Virus record (IMG/VR): IMGVR_UViG_3300036804_000259
Location: 1 to 64,000 of that record
Reading direction: 5' to 3' (one strand)
Length of the DNA stretch: 64,000 nucleotides
From: a virus
Positions within the stretch are counted from its first letter, which is position 1, and each line of letters starts with the position of its first letter. Below the pieces are notes generated by a model. It did not search any database. It saw only the letters and a program-made list of their open reading frames with translations, and was not told where the DNA came from. Made by a program: the position numbers and the translations under genes. Below are positions 47,560 to 55,926 of the stretch, in pieces.

Positions 47560-49389
47560 CTAGGAATCAAGCGACGGATTCCATTTGACTCCGGATTGAG
47601 CACCACGCTCGATAACGCCGACTACTTTGGCTTGCCGGCGTGGCAATGTGCGGCCGAACATCCTTGCTCGTTCTGGCCCTAATATCCGGACTCGATGTAA
47701 GAGCATCACTAGCGCGTCGGCCCGGTCCGGCGACCAGCCGTGAAGCGCCTTGAATTCTTTCTTGGGCTGGATCCGTGTCCGCGCTAAATCCGTTGGCCCT
47801 TTGCCGCCGAGTTGATAGGTGCGCAAGGTCATCTCTCTGAAAAGCTTGTCCGTGTCTAGGGTTGGACTGGTTTTGATGAACTCGAACTCGATATACTTGC
47901 GCAGCGCCCAGTGCATTTCGGTCGCCAAGTTCTCGTACTCTTCGATTGGAGTAGTCGAGTCATCCTCGAGGATCTTTTTCTCAGTCGGCCCTTCACCCCA
48001 ATTGATTCCTACTACCTCCGGATCCCAGAGCGTCATCAGTGAATCGTGGAGTCCGGTTCCGATAGCGGTTTTATCAACCACGAACCACTCAGGTGAAATC
48101 GCCAATCGTTTGCAATAGTCGATGACATTCTCTGCCTGCTGAATCGTGCGGACCTTTGCCAGTGTGAAAAATTGGTCGATCTGCAAACAATATCGGGACT
48201 TCTCAAAATAGCGGACCGCTCCGGTTTGATCGCGCCAACCGCTAGCCAACCCGTATCTGCCTGCGCATAAAACGCATTCATCGCCTGGGCTTTCGAATGC
48301 GACGTCTAAACTTCCGCACGGCACCACCCTGCCGACAAATAAGAGTGTACCAACCAACGTGTCTAAATACGAGAGCGGAATCAGCGCGTTGTTGACGCCC
48401 TCTAAACTGTACATGCCCCTGGCTAGCGTCCAATAGTCAGGCGAATTGCCTCCGCCTTTGAGCCGGAGATTCTCGAAGCCTGAGAAGGTCATGAAGCCGG
48501 AATAGATGACCCGGCGTTCACGCACATTTTCTAGGTCTACGCCGTCGATGCGCTGAACGAGCCAGCCTTCCTTGCTCACCCATTTTTTATCAATATCCGC
48601 CTTGATCCGGTTCCACCCCTGAACCGGCATCGCGTAACTAGCCAAAGGCGATAGAACGTTGTGAGGATTGGTTGCCGCGACCACTTTGATGAGGTCGGTG
48701 CCCTCCATAGAGAGCAACATGTTTTGCACGCCGCGCCACAAACCCAAGGGCACTTCCTCGGCTTCGTCGACTAGAGCTCGTACGCGACCGACTGTTCCGA
48801 AAATCGGATCTGGCGCCGAGCGAGGAATCGGATGGAAGCCCTGTAGTGCGGCCCTGCCGGACTCACCAGCCGGGATCGATACTCGGCTAATGCCGGCGTG
48901 CCGGTTCGCACTATCGAGGCCTATAAAGCCATCTATGCGAATGCCCGGTAACTTAATCCGGCTCTTTGCGTGCAGGTTTGCGAAGGTTGAAAAGATATTG
49001 GATTTGGCGTGGCCGGCGGTGCTGGAAATGATCTTCGTATTCGTGAAGGCCGGATCTCTCAGATAATCCAAAAGGAACCAGGCCGCAGAGCTGTACGATT
49101 TGCCGGCGGATCCGCAGCCCAAAAAAATGACCTTCGCTTCAGCATGAATCGTGTGCCAGATGAGCCGCACACATTCGGGCCGCGAATCGAATAATTCCTG
49201 GGGCCATATGAGACGAGCGACCGCAGCGAGCAAATTCGCACGCAATAGGCGCCACACTACTGCCCAGAGAAATGCGTCGGCTTGTGCTAGAACCTCACAA
49301 CTGGGCTCTAGTTTTCGCACAGCTGCGAGCCGCTCTTCGTCGCTCCCAGTCCCGAGCGTTTCTTGGAGTTGATCAACTAGCCGGTCCAA
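47560..49389 (-). CDS. terL: Terminase large subunit (609 aa)
   Basis: ATPase: Walker A GCGSAGKS at 91-98, Walker B LVDEAEE with D208-E209, followed by a coupling region AATNPHNVLSP near 242. Nuclease: LDVAFESPGDE near 366, VVDKTAIG near 440, and SPDRADALVML near 560, the acidic triad of the RNase H-type domain. TerL pumps DNA into the head and cuts concatemers. The frame's first start is a TTG at 49389, no ATG exists before the motor, and the upstream 44 bases contain an inverted repeat, so translation may be kept low. Confidence 0.95.
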   Translation of the reverse strand: MDRLVDQLQETLGTGSDEERLAAVRKLEPSCEVLAQADAFLWAVVWRLLRANLLAAVARLIWPQELFDSRPECVRLIWHTIHAEAKVIFLGCGSAGKSYSSAAWFLLDYLRDPAFTNTKIISSTAGHAKSNIFSTFANLHAKSRIKLPGIRIDGFIGLDSANRHAGISRVSIPAGESGRAALQGFHPIPRSAPDPIFGTVGRVRALVDEAEEVPLGLWRGVQNMLLSMEGTDLIKVVAATNPHNVLSPLASYAMPVQGWNRIKADIDKKWVSKEGWLVQRIDGVDLENVRERRVIYSGFMTFSGFENLRLKGGGNSPDYWTLARGMYSLEGVNNALIPLSYLDTLVGTLLFVGRVVPCGSLDVAFESPGDECVLCAGRYGLASGWRDQTGAVRYFEKSRYCLQIDQFFTLAKVRTIQQAENVIDYCKRLAISPEWFVVDKTAIGTGLHDSLMTLWDPEVVGINWGEGPTEKKILEDDSTTPIEEYENLATEMHWALRKYIEFEFIKTSPTLDTDKLFREMTLRTYQLGGKGPTDLARTRIQPKKEFKALHGWSPDRADALVMLLHRVRILGPERARMFGRTLPRRQAKVVGVIERGAQSGVKWNPSLDS

Positions 49390-49396
49390 TAAGGCT

Positions 49397-49424
49397 TTGT
49401 CTCACTAGGCAAGAATTGAGACAA
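49397..49424. promoter_or_regulatory. Inverted repeat before the TTG start of terL
   Basis: TTGTCTCA (49397-49404) and TGAGACAA (49417-49424) form an 8-bp stem around 12 bases, between the fibre-gene stop and the TTG at 49389. It could occlude or expose the ribosome start site. Confidence 0.5.
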
Positions 49425-49432
49425 GACCAGAT

Positions 49433-50803
49433 CTAGGTAGTGATAACCACAACTAAGCCATTTGCTCCGTTGCCACCCGCGCCAGAACCGGGACAGGTTG
49501 CTGCTAATCCACCACCACCGCCGCCGCCGCCACCACCGTAGCTGCCACCTAGACCACCGTTACCACCGGCAGTTCCCGCTGTAGTTGAAGAACCACCACC
49601 ACCGCCGCCAGCACCGCCAGCATAGAGGCCATTAGGAGCAGCATTCCCGTTATTGCCGGGGCCGTGATTTACGCCTCCAGAAGATGAACCGCCACTAGTA
49701 GATAAAAGGAAATAAGGAACATCCGCACCTGAGCCGCCACCGTGTTCTGAAGGCGTCGTTCCGATTCCAGCTCCACTACCGCCTCCACCGGGACCGCCTT
49801 GGACTTGAGCAGCATTAGATCCGCCGATCCCTGCCGTACCAGGTGTTAATGCCGAAGCACCAGTCCCTCCAACAAATAAACCGCCGACACTTCCTGCCCC
49901 ACCATTAGCCGTAGCGCTAGTGCCACCCGAACCAAAGGAACCACCGCTACCAACACACCAAGCTAAGAGATTCGCTCCAAAGCGGCTAAAACTTCCCGAT
50001 GTCCCATTGTTACCATTACCGGCGGCAGTAACCGCGGCTCCGCCTATACCACCGGCTGATACTACTAGAGCCACCGTAGCAGGCACCAGAGAAGCTGGAA
50101 CCCGAATATAAGCATAACCACCGCCTCCTCCGCCCCCACCGCCGCCTGCTGCTGTCCCACTAGCCTGGAAAGCGCCAGAACCACCTCCGCCGCCTCCGCC
50201 GATACAGATGATTTCCACCATCTTTGGGATGAAGCTAGTGGGCTTAGTCCAAGTAAAACTGCCCGGCGTCGAAAACACTTGGACATCGACAGATCCGACT
50301 GGAACCCACGATCCTGACTGCCGGGCGTATCGGTTGCCGTCAGAAGGTGCATCGATTTGGATCGGTGCCTTTGTCCAAGCGCCAAGTGTCCGTGAGTAAA
50401 GGCTAGTGTCTACTGCGTCGGCCTGGACGGCGCTCTTGGCCCAGGCTCCATTCTTGCGAGTATAGAGATTGCCATCAGAAGGCGCATCGCTTGCAATCGG
50501 AGGGGGTGGAAAAACGATCCGGCTCCATGATTGATTTTCCCGAGCGTAAGGAGTTCCATCGCTCGGAGCGTCGACCGTGATAGGCGAGGTAGGGACTGGA
50601 GCCCAGGCTTGGTTTTGGACGCCGTAAAATTGGCCGTCGCTCGGCGGCAGCGCATCTTGCGCGGACGTAGGTGGGGCAGGATAATTCTCTCTCCGCGCTG
50701 AGCCTGGCTGCATCCGGTAGGCTACTTTCAGGATGCCGTCCGCAGCCCACATCTTGCCGTCTGCGCCAGTGTAAAGCACCAATGGCCTGGGAGGGTTTGC
50801 CAT
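49433..50803 (-). CDS. Tail fibre with DAPSDG repeats and Gly-rich tip (456 aa)
   Basis: Residues ~45-170 contain five copies of a DAPSDG-x-x-Y-x-R-x-x-x-W unit (DAPSDGTPYARENQSW, DAPSDGNLYTRKNGAW and relatives), a fibre repeat. Residues ~175-456 resemble the glycine-rich receptor-recognition tip of T-even type adhesins: TWTKPTSFIPKMVEIICIG, then stretches of up to 9 Gly and GGGGGGGSG loops. Such tips fold as a stack of poly-Gly helices with variable loops that contact the cell surface. Gene sits upstream of terL on the same strand. Confidence 0.85.
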   Translation of the reverse strand: MANPPRPLVLYTGADGKMWAADGILKVAYRMQPGSARRENYPAPPTSAQDALPPSDGQFYGVQNQAWAPVPTSPITVDAPSDGTPYARENQSWSRIVFPPPPIASDAPSDGNLYTRKNGAWAKSAVQADAVDTSLYSRTLGAWTKAPIQIDAPSDGNRYARQSGSWVPVGSVDVQVFSTPGSFTWTKPTSFIPKMVEIICIGGGGGGGSGAFQASGTAAGGGGGGGGGGYAYIRVPASLVPATVALVVSAGGIGGAAVTAAGNGNNGTSGSFSRFGANLLAWCVGSGGSFGSGGTSATANGGAGSVGGLFVGGTGASALTPGTAGIGGSNAAQVQGGPGGGGSGAGIGTTPSEHGGGSGADVPYFLLSTSGGSSSGGVNHGPGNNGNAAPNGLYAGGAGGGGGGSSTTAGTAGGNGGLGGSYGGGGGGGGGGLAATCPGSGAGGNGANGLVVVITT

Positions 50804-50854
50804 GGGCTTCGAGCATACGCGCCTAAGACTCAGAAGGCGAGTGCGTTTTGCATG

Positions 50855-51073
50855 TCACTCGTAGTCGACGATCGCTTTGCACTCCCAGCAAATCAGAGCG
50901 CAATACTTTTGCGGTTCGGTCTTTACAAATGGCCAGCGCCTCATAAAGCATAGCTTCCATCGGCCACGCTGAATCTGGCCCCGCAAAAACGGTCTGAACG
51001 GTTCAACTCCGCACTTTGGACAGACCTTGATCGGGCTCGGCAAGCCCTCAAGCAAAGAGGATTCAATTGGCAT
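50855..51073 (-). CDS. Zinc-binding small protein (72 aa)
   Basis: KVCPKCGVEP near residue 18 and YCALICWECKAI near residue 62 form two cysteine pairs, with a basic Trp/Arg middle (GQIQRGRWKLCFMRRWPF). Zinc ribbon of unknown partner. Adjoins the 126-aa gene by one base. Confidence 0.7.
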   Translation of the reverse strand: MPIESSLLEGLPSPIKVCPKCGVEPFRPFLRGQIQRGRWKLCFMRRWPFVKTEPQKYCALICWECKAIVDYE

Positions 51074-51454
51074 TTACGCAGTTGACCTTCCGCCCTTGAA
51101 AGCGTCTCGGGTCCATTGTTTGAGTTGGCCCAAGTCGAACTTGATCGGCAGTTTCGGGACTCGAGCACACTGGCTTTTCCACCACGTCTCGAACTCGGCC
51201 TCGATCTCTAGCCCTCCTTCGGCGTCGAGCTGGGGCCGCTCCCGTTGCCAGTTGCGTTCTTCCATCTGCACGGCAATAAACTCGCGCATCACCTGAATCG
51301 CGTCGGCTCGTTCAACCGTCGACAAATAGAGCAAGGTCTGATCCGGTCCCATCCTGGATACTAACAATACAAATTGGAAGCCTGCCGGGAGCTGTTTCTT
51401 TAGGCCGCGCCCGATCTCTTGCAGGTTGGCTCTAACTTCGTCTTCTGCGCTCAT
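51074..51454 (-). CDS. Hypothetical LPxGF-F family protein (126 aa)
   Basis: A helix (NLQEIGRGLKKQLPAGFQFV), strand (FVLLVSRMGPDQTLLYLSTV), then a long helix (ADAIQVMREFIAVQMEERNW). Same arrangement as 1201-1533; both likely come from one ancestral gene. Function unknown. Confidence 0.72.
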   Translation of the reverse strand: MSAEDEVRANLQEIGRGLKKQLPAGFQFVLLVSRMGPDQTLLYLSTVERADAIQVMREFIAVQMEERNWQRERPQLDAEGGLEIEAEFETWWKSQCARVPKLPIKFDLGQLKQWTRDAFKGGRSTA

Positions 51455-51455
51455 A

Positions 51456-51671
51456 TCAATTGAACCCGGTTATCCAACGGCGCACCGAGTCAGCACTGTT
51501 CAAGTGGCCGTTTAGCAACAGCTGCATGCCTAGCTCAACGCCAGCATGGTGATTAGTTTCCTCGTGTTTGCTCATGTCGCTCATCATTGAGGCGACCGCG
51601 TTCTCCGGATCGGTTGGCAGATATTCCAATGCTCGCTCTTTGCACCAAGCTAAGTGTTCGGCTCTACTCAT
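51456..51671 (-). CDS. Small phage protein, SDMSKHEET family (71 aa)
   Basis: MSRAEHLAWCKERALEYLPT, then NAVASMMSDMSKHEETNHHA and a final RRWITGFN. This matches a widespread small phage family (H-x-x-WCK-x-RALE...SM-SDM-KH-ET). Unknown function. Confidence 0.8.
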   Translation of the reverse strand: MSRAEHLAWCKERALEYLPTDPENAVASMMSDMSKHEETNHHAGVELGMQLLLNGHLNSADSVRRWITGFN

Positions 51672-51807
51672 GTCGTTCTAAAAGTAGGATCAAGAGGCTG
51701 AGAAACAGGCCGAGCAAGAGACGGGCACATCCGCAGCCTCTTTGGATAACGTTTATTTTCTCATCGCCTTCACCGCCGTAGTGAGATGCCCAAGGTGCGC
51801 TACTCAT
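51664..51807 (-). CDS. Small membrane protein (47 aa)
   Basis: ATG at 51807, TAG at 51664. The 47 residues include a Gly/Cys-rich entry (RGCGCARLL) and one membrane helix (LLLGLFLSLLILLL). Its stop overlaps the next ATG by 8 bases, matching the layout of its neighbours. Too short to be confident; possibly a spanin or holin-like accessory. Confidence 0.58.
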   Translation of the reverse strand: MSSAPWASHYGGEGDEKINVIQRGCGCARLLLGLFLSLLILLLERHE

Positions 51808-51816
51808 TGTCTCCGC

Positions 51817-52185
51817 TCATACTTCGCGCCCTGACTCAATTTCGAAAGTTTCATCCCACTTGCCTGATTCCTGCGCGGACTTTAAAACTTCATCTCCGAT
51901 TTTTCTCCAGTCCTTTTCCGCTAGGTCTTTGTGTTTTTCACCGGTTGTTAACCAGACAAATCCCGCTCCGTCGGACAGTCCCAGTGGATCAACAGTCGCG
52001 CCGAGGATGATATGAAAAAACATTTCGCCGGCCTCGTACTCAGTGAGAATCGGACAGAACCCTGTCCTTCGGCGCACATCCTGGTTCAGCATCATAGCGA
52101 TGTTCTCAATCTCCTTTTCTAGATGAAACGCATGGAGCCAAAACTGGATCTCCTTTTTCCCCTTAACTGGCATTTTTATTAGCAT
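51817..52185 (-). CDS. Hypothetical alpha/beta protein (122 aa)
   Basis: MPVKGKKEIQFWLHAFHLEK, TGFCPILTEYEAGEMFFHII, and DPLGLSDGAGFVWLTTGEKH. Small mixed fold. The first or fifth codon could be the start; both overlap the previous gene. Function unknown. Confidence 0.62.
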   Translation of the reverse strand: MLIKMPVKGKKEIQFWLHAFHLEKEIENIAMMLNQDVRRRTGFCPILTEYEAGEMFFHIILGATVDPLGLSDGAGFVWLTTGEKHKDLAEKDWRKIGDEVLKSAQESGKWDETFEIESGREV

Positions 52186-52552
52186 CTTTGATGACCTTGC
52201 GTCCTGCGATGATAGCTGATTCGATGTCTTTTCCTTTGCGCAGAGCTCTGCCGATCACCATGCCGGCTGAGAGCAATGTATCGGGAGAAATGTCGCCGTA
52301 ATCGCGACCGAAGATCGGATGCTCGGCCTCTGGGTAGAGCTTCATTGCTCGCTCTCGCGTCTCGCGATCGACCTCGCCAAAAAACCAGCCGATATTGCTC
52401 AGCTGAATTGCTTTAGCTTCGCCGTAATTCATGAGCGGAACTTCTTTTTGGCAGCGTTTAATCAGCTCTTCTAAAGTCTGATCCGCCTCTTCCTGAGTCT
52501 GAACGTTGACCGCTTTCCACAATGCTTCCCAATAAGGAGTCAGTTCCGGCAT
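52163..52552 (-). CDS. Hypothetical helical protein (129 aa)
   Basis: I choose ATG 52552 (MPELTPYWEALWKAV), not the one at 52633, which overlaps the large upstream gene. Mostly helical and charged; includes LYPEAEHPIFGRDYGDISPD. No family recognised. Confidence 0.6.
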   Translation of the reverse strand: MPELTPYWEALWKAVNVQTQEEADQTLEELIKRCQKEVPLMNYGEAKAIQLSNIGWFFGEVDRETRERAMKLYPEAEHPIFGRDYGDISPDTLLSAGMVIGRALRKGKDIESAIIAGRKVIKDANKNAS

Positions 52553-52595
52553 GTGACCAATAGCCGACAGCCAATTAAAACAGGCAAGCAAAAAA

Positions 52596-55500
52596 TTAGA
52601 CCGGCGATCCCGCCAGGATATAGTTCGGGCCACCGCTATAAAGAGCGGTGCTATTGTCGCCTAGATACAGCAGATCCGACAGGGCGCTGTAGGCGACGAC
52701 GTACCATAGATCCGTCGCATCAGCTTGGTAAATCTCGTAGTGCTTCATCCGGTAGGCGGCGACTCGAGCCAGTTGCGCGGCAAGTATGGTCGCATTAACC
52801 GGAGTAGCGTTCGGCGGGTTGTTTACGTAATTCCACCAAGGGACTTGTCCATTATTGGGAGGCGCTTTGCCGGCGTTATTCCGATAAGTCGTGTCGCCCG
52901 AATTCCACCAGGTTGATTGCCCTCCAATATCGCCCAGAGGCATCGCCTCATATAGAATCTGAAAATTGCTGCCCCAGGCCTGCGCCGGGAAAGGTATTAT
53001 CGCATTCAGTTGGTTCTTGCCGGCGCGAAATCTTTTGCCGAGTAACTGGTAAGCCTGCTGAATGATTTTCTCGCAACAGTAATCAGCGACCGCATACTTC
53101 GGGTTAGGGAGAATCCCGTTATCGGTCGGATCAAGGGTTCCATTCCGGCCGCAAGCGTTATACACAATCGCGTTCGGAAACGCGTCTGCCAGATGTTGAA
53201 TATCGCTTACGACCGTGTCGATGAGGCGCTGGCTTGTGTAGCCGTAATTGCGCACCCAATTTTGACAATCAACGGCCAGGTGCGGAACGCCCCAATCGCC
53301 CGAGCTATAGGTGGCGCCGGCAATTGCAAAGATTTTGATATTCGGGACCGCGGCATAGCGTTGGCCAAGCATGTCGTACATGTTCCAGAGCAGCGGTTGC
53401 ACCTGCGGATCCCAATAAGGCCAGAGCGGCTTCTGCGGCGACGCCGAAGGATAAAACCATTGCACCGGCAAATTTTTCAACCAACTCGGTTGACCGCTTT
53501 GCACCAATATTCGCAACTCCACATCCAGGCCGGCGGCAACGGCCCGATCAATTTCCGAATCCAGAAAATCGTAATTAAAATTACCTTGGGAGTACTCTAA
53601 TTGGCTCCAAGTTTGCCGGAGCGAAATGCCGGCTAACACGCTTCGAACAGGGTCAGTGAAAATTCTTGGATCCGCCGGGACGCCTACTTGGCCTAAAGAA
53701 TAAAACTCAGTCTGACACAACGGCCAAAGCTCGCCGGCACCGCTATGCGCCCCGGTCCAATACATCGGGCCGGGCACAATGATTTGCGCTTGTGCCAGGG
53801 TCGACTCGACCGCGGCTAGCCGGCCGCTAGGAATGATTACTCCTCCCGTTATGCTCGGTGCCGAACAACTAGTAAATTCAACTGCAATCAGATCGGCGTT
53901 GACAGGCACAGTGACTAAGGCCGCGCTCTTGGTGTTTTCGATCGCGGTTAGGAGGACAGCTTCGATCCGTTGGGAAAGAGCAGGAGTCGAGCTCTTAGTG
54001 TTCTCGGTGGCCAGCACGGCTAGATAGACATTGACCAGATCCATGTCATAGGGCTCGCCTCTTACGCAGCCGTAGCCGGTCAATACGGCGACGGTTGCTG
54101 CCCAAACCGGGAACGGATTCGAGTAAGGGACTCCGCCATTGGCTGTATAGGGGCCTTGGGCGCTGGCGGTTGATTCGGGCGAGTATTGGCCAGTAGAATC
54201 GTATGCGTACCAAGCCCATTGACCGTTTAACATCGATCCCGCTGGGATAGTGCCAGTCGTACCGCTGGTATTGCTTGAGCCAGCGACCGTTTGAGCAGGA
54301 AGATAAAATGAACTGCCGTCCTGCCCCGCCAATGCGGTGGCGACACTTGGCGTCTGCGCATTGAATGTGTCTTTCTCTATCGCAAATTTCCCTGCCGGTA
54401 TATTCGCATAAGCCCATTGAGCGATTCTGGTGGCGGCGTGGTATTGGAAAGTGGTGCCGGGCAAATTACCGTCCCAAGATTTAAAGGCGATGATCAGGGA
54501 AGCGTAACCTGCACTCCCTTGGCCAAAGGTTGCGGAAATGGGAGCCGCTGATGCCGGTAAAATGAATTGAGTTGCCAGAGTATTGTGACTCTGAAAGGTC
54601 CAGCCTGCTTCTCCGGTTAAAGGGGCAGCACCAGCCAGAGCGGCCAAGACTAAATCACTAGCAAAAGCGGGAGTAATCGTCGGTGTTGTTACCGTAGTAG
54701 TCGTCCCGCCGTTATTGGTATTCGCTACATCCCAAAAGGGGATTGGCGGTCCAGAAAATTCGTAATAAGAAAAGTTAACAGCGCCGCTAGCTGCGGCCAG
54801 GGCCATGGTAACTGTTAGCTTCCCGGCTACCTGATTTTGTAAGTAATAGCAAGCCAAGGTCCGATTTTGGGCCTGGATGATACCTCCTTGCAGCCACTGG
54901 ACATTATTTAGATTATCGGTGAAACCTGTAATCGAAGCGGCGGAGCTGCTAATATTTAAAAAAATAATTAGGAGGCTTCCCACGGCTACATTGTTGCTGA
55001 AAGTACAGGTGTAAGGATTACTGCCGGCGGGAACTAATGCGCCGGCTTGAAGTTGACTCCATTTTGTCTGGGCCTGATTAGGATAAGGGTCTAGGGTTCC
55101 AGTCCGGCCAACCTCCTGGTTAATCACCTGGTTAGGAAAAGCGGCATGCGCGACTGCCAGGATGTTAGTAACTGCGTTAACAAACTTAGTCGTCGTGTAG
55201 CCGTAAACGGGACCGGTAAGGTTAGCCACATCGTTAACCGTAAAGACCGTGCCGCTATTGATGGTTCCGCTAGAAGCGTTGCCGTTGATTCCGAGGTTCT
55301 TGATCGTGACTGTGTAAGGCGCAGCCGATCCAGTGACCGCAGTAACCTGGAACCAGCCAAAGCCGGGAAGTGTTCCTACCCAATTTTTAAACGGCGCCGT
55401 AGCGGAGGTGGTGGTGCCGGTGGCGCCAAAGGCTGGACAAGTCAGGCTTTGGGTCAGGGTCCAACTCGTCGTTGCGTTGGGCACGGTCCAGTCGCCACTG

Positions 55501-55925
55501 CCTTTTTGTGCCGCATTGCAATCAAACACAGTAACCCTGGGATTACTCGCGTAACGAGTGCCCATCGCTTGAATGATCGCCGTCAGTGCGGCGACGTAAT
55601 TCGCGTCCCACCAGATCGGATAGTTACTACCGTCGCTACCGACATAGACGACACACTGACTCCTGACCCAGCCTGGGGTATCGGCACCGACTAGGAGCCG
55701 GAGCCAGCAATTGATGCCAAGGGATTGAGCTTGAGCAAGTGCAGAATCGAAAAAGCCCCAGTCGTAGCTGCCATCAGTGGGATCGTTGGTGAATCCACCG
55801 CCCGCCGGCGCATTAGGCTGAGTCTGATTAAAGGCTTGGCGATAACTTCCTTCTGTGATTCCCGGCTTAATCGCCGAAGGAGTCACTAGTGTTGCTACCC
55901 CATTAGGAAGATCAGCGAGGATCAC
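52596..55925 (-). CDS. Giant tail spike with two glycoside-hydrolase-like units (1109 aa)
   Basis: Two tandem TIM-barrel-like units. Unit 1: SYDWGFFDSALAQAQSLGIN near 52, CWLRLLV, WWDANYVAALTAIIQAMGTR, and QEVGRTGTLDPYPN. Unit 2: NYDFLDSEIDRAVAAGLDVE near 795, WPYWDPQVQPLLWNMYDMLG, and NACGRNGTLDPTDN. The plan recalls GH-type sugar-cleaving spikes, but the usual NE acid pair is not clear, so activity is uncertain. Unit 1 is split by a beta-sandwich insert (about 310-465), also found in 55927-57453. It probably degrades or binds host surface polysaccharide. Confidence 0.8.
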   Translation of the reverse strand: MILADLPNGVATLVTPSAIKPGITEGSYRQAFNQTQPNAPAGGGFTNDPTDGSYDWGFFDSALAQAQSLGINCWLRLLVGADTPGWVRSQCVVYVGSDGSNYPIWWDANYVAALTAIIQAMGTRYASNPRVTVFDCNAAQKGSGDWTVPNATTSWTLTQSLTCPAFGATGTTTSATAPFKNWVGTLPGFGWFQVTAVTGSAAPYTVTIKNLGINGNASSGTINSGTVFTVNDVANLTGPVYGYTTTKFVNAVTNILAVAHAAFPNQVINQEVGRTGTLDPYPNQAQTKWSQLQAGALVPAGSNPYTCTFSNNVAVGSLLIIFLNISSSAASITGFTDNLNNVQWLQGGIIQAQNRTLACYYLQNQVAGKLTVTMALAAASGAVNFSYYEFSGPPIPFWDVANTNNGGTTTTVTTPTITPAFASDLVLAALAGAAPLTGEAGWTFQSHNTLATQFILPASAAPISATFGQGSAGYASLIIAFKSWDGNLPGTTFQYHAATRIAQWAYANIPAGKFAIEKDTFNAQTPSVATALAGQDGSSFYLPAQTVAGSSNTSGTTGTIPAGSMLNGQWAWYAYDSTGQYSPESTASAQGPYTANGGVPYSNPFPVWAATVAVLTGYGCVRGEPYDMDLVNVYLAVLATENTKSSTPALSQRIEAVLLTAIENTKSAALVTVPVNADLIAVEFTSCSAPSITGGVIIPSGRLAAVESTLAQAQIIVPGPMYWTGAHSGAGELWPLCQTEFYSLGQVGVPADPRIFTDPVRSVLAGISLRQTWSQLEYSQGNFNYDFLDSEIDRAVAAGLDVELRILVQSGQPSWLKNLPVQWFYPSASPQKPLWPYWDPQVQPLLWNMYDMLGQRYAAVPNIKIFAIAGATYSSGDWGVPHLAVDCQNWVRNYGYTSQRLIDTVVSDIQHLADAFPNAIVYNACGRNGTLDPTDNGILPNPKYAVADYCCEKIIQQAYQLLGKRFRAGKNQLNAIIPFPAQAWGSNFQILYEAMPLGDIGGQSTWWNSGDTTYRNNAGKAPPNNGQVPWWNYVNNPPNATPVNATILAAQLARVAAYRMKHYEIYQADATDLWYVVAYSALSDLLYLGDNSTALYSGGPNYILAGSPV

Positions 55926-55926
55926 T

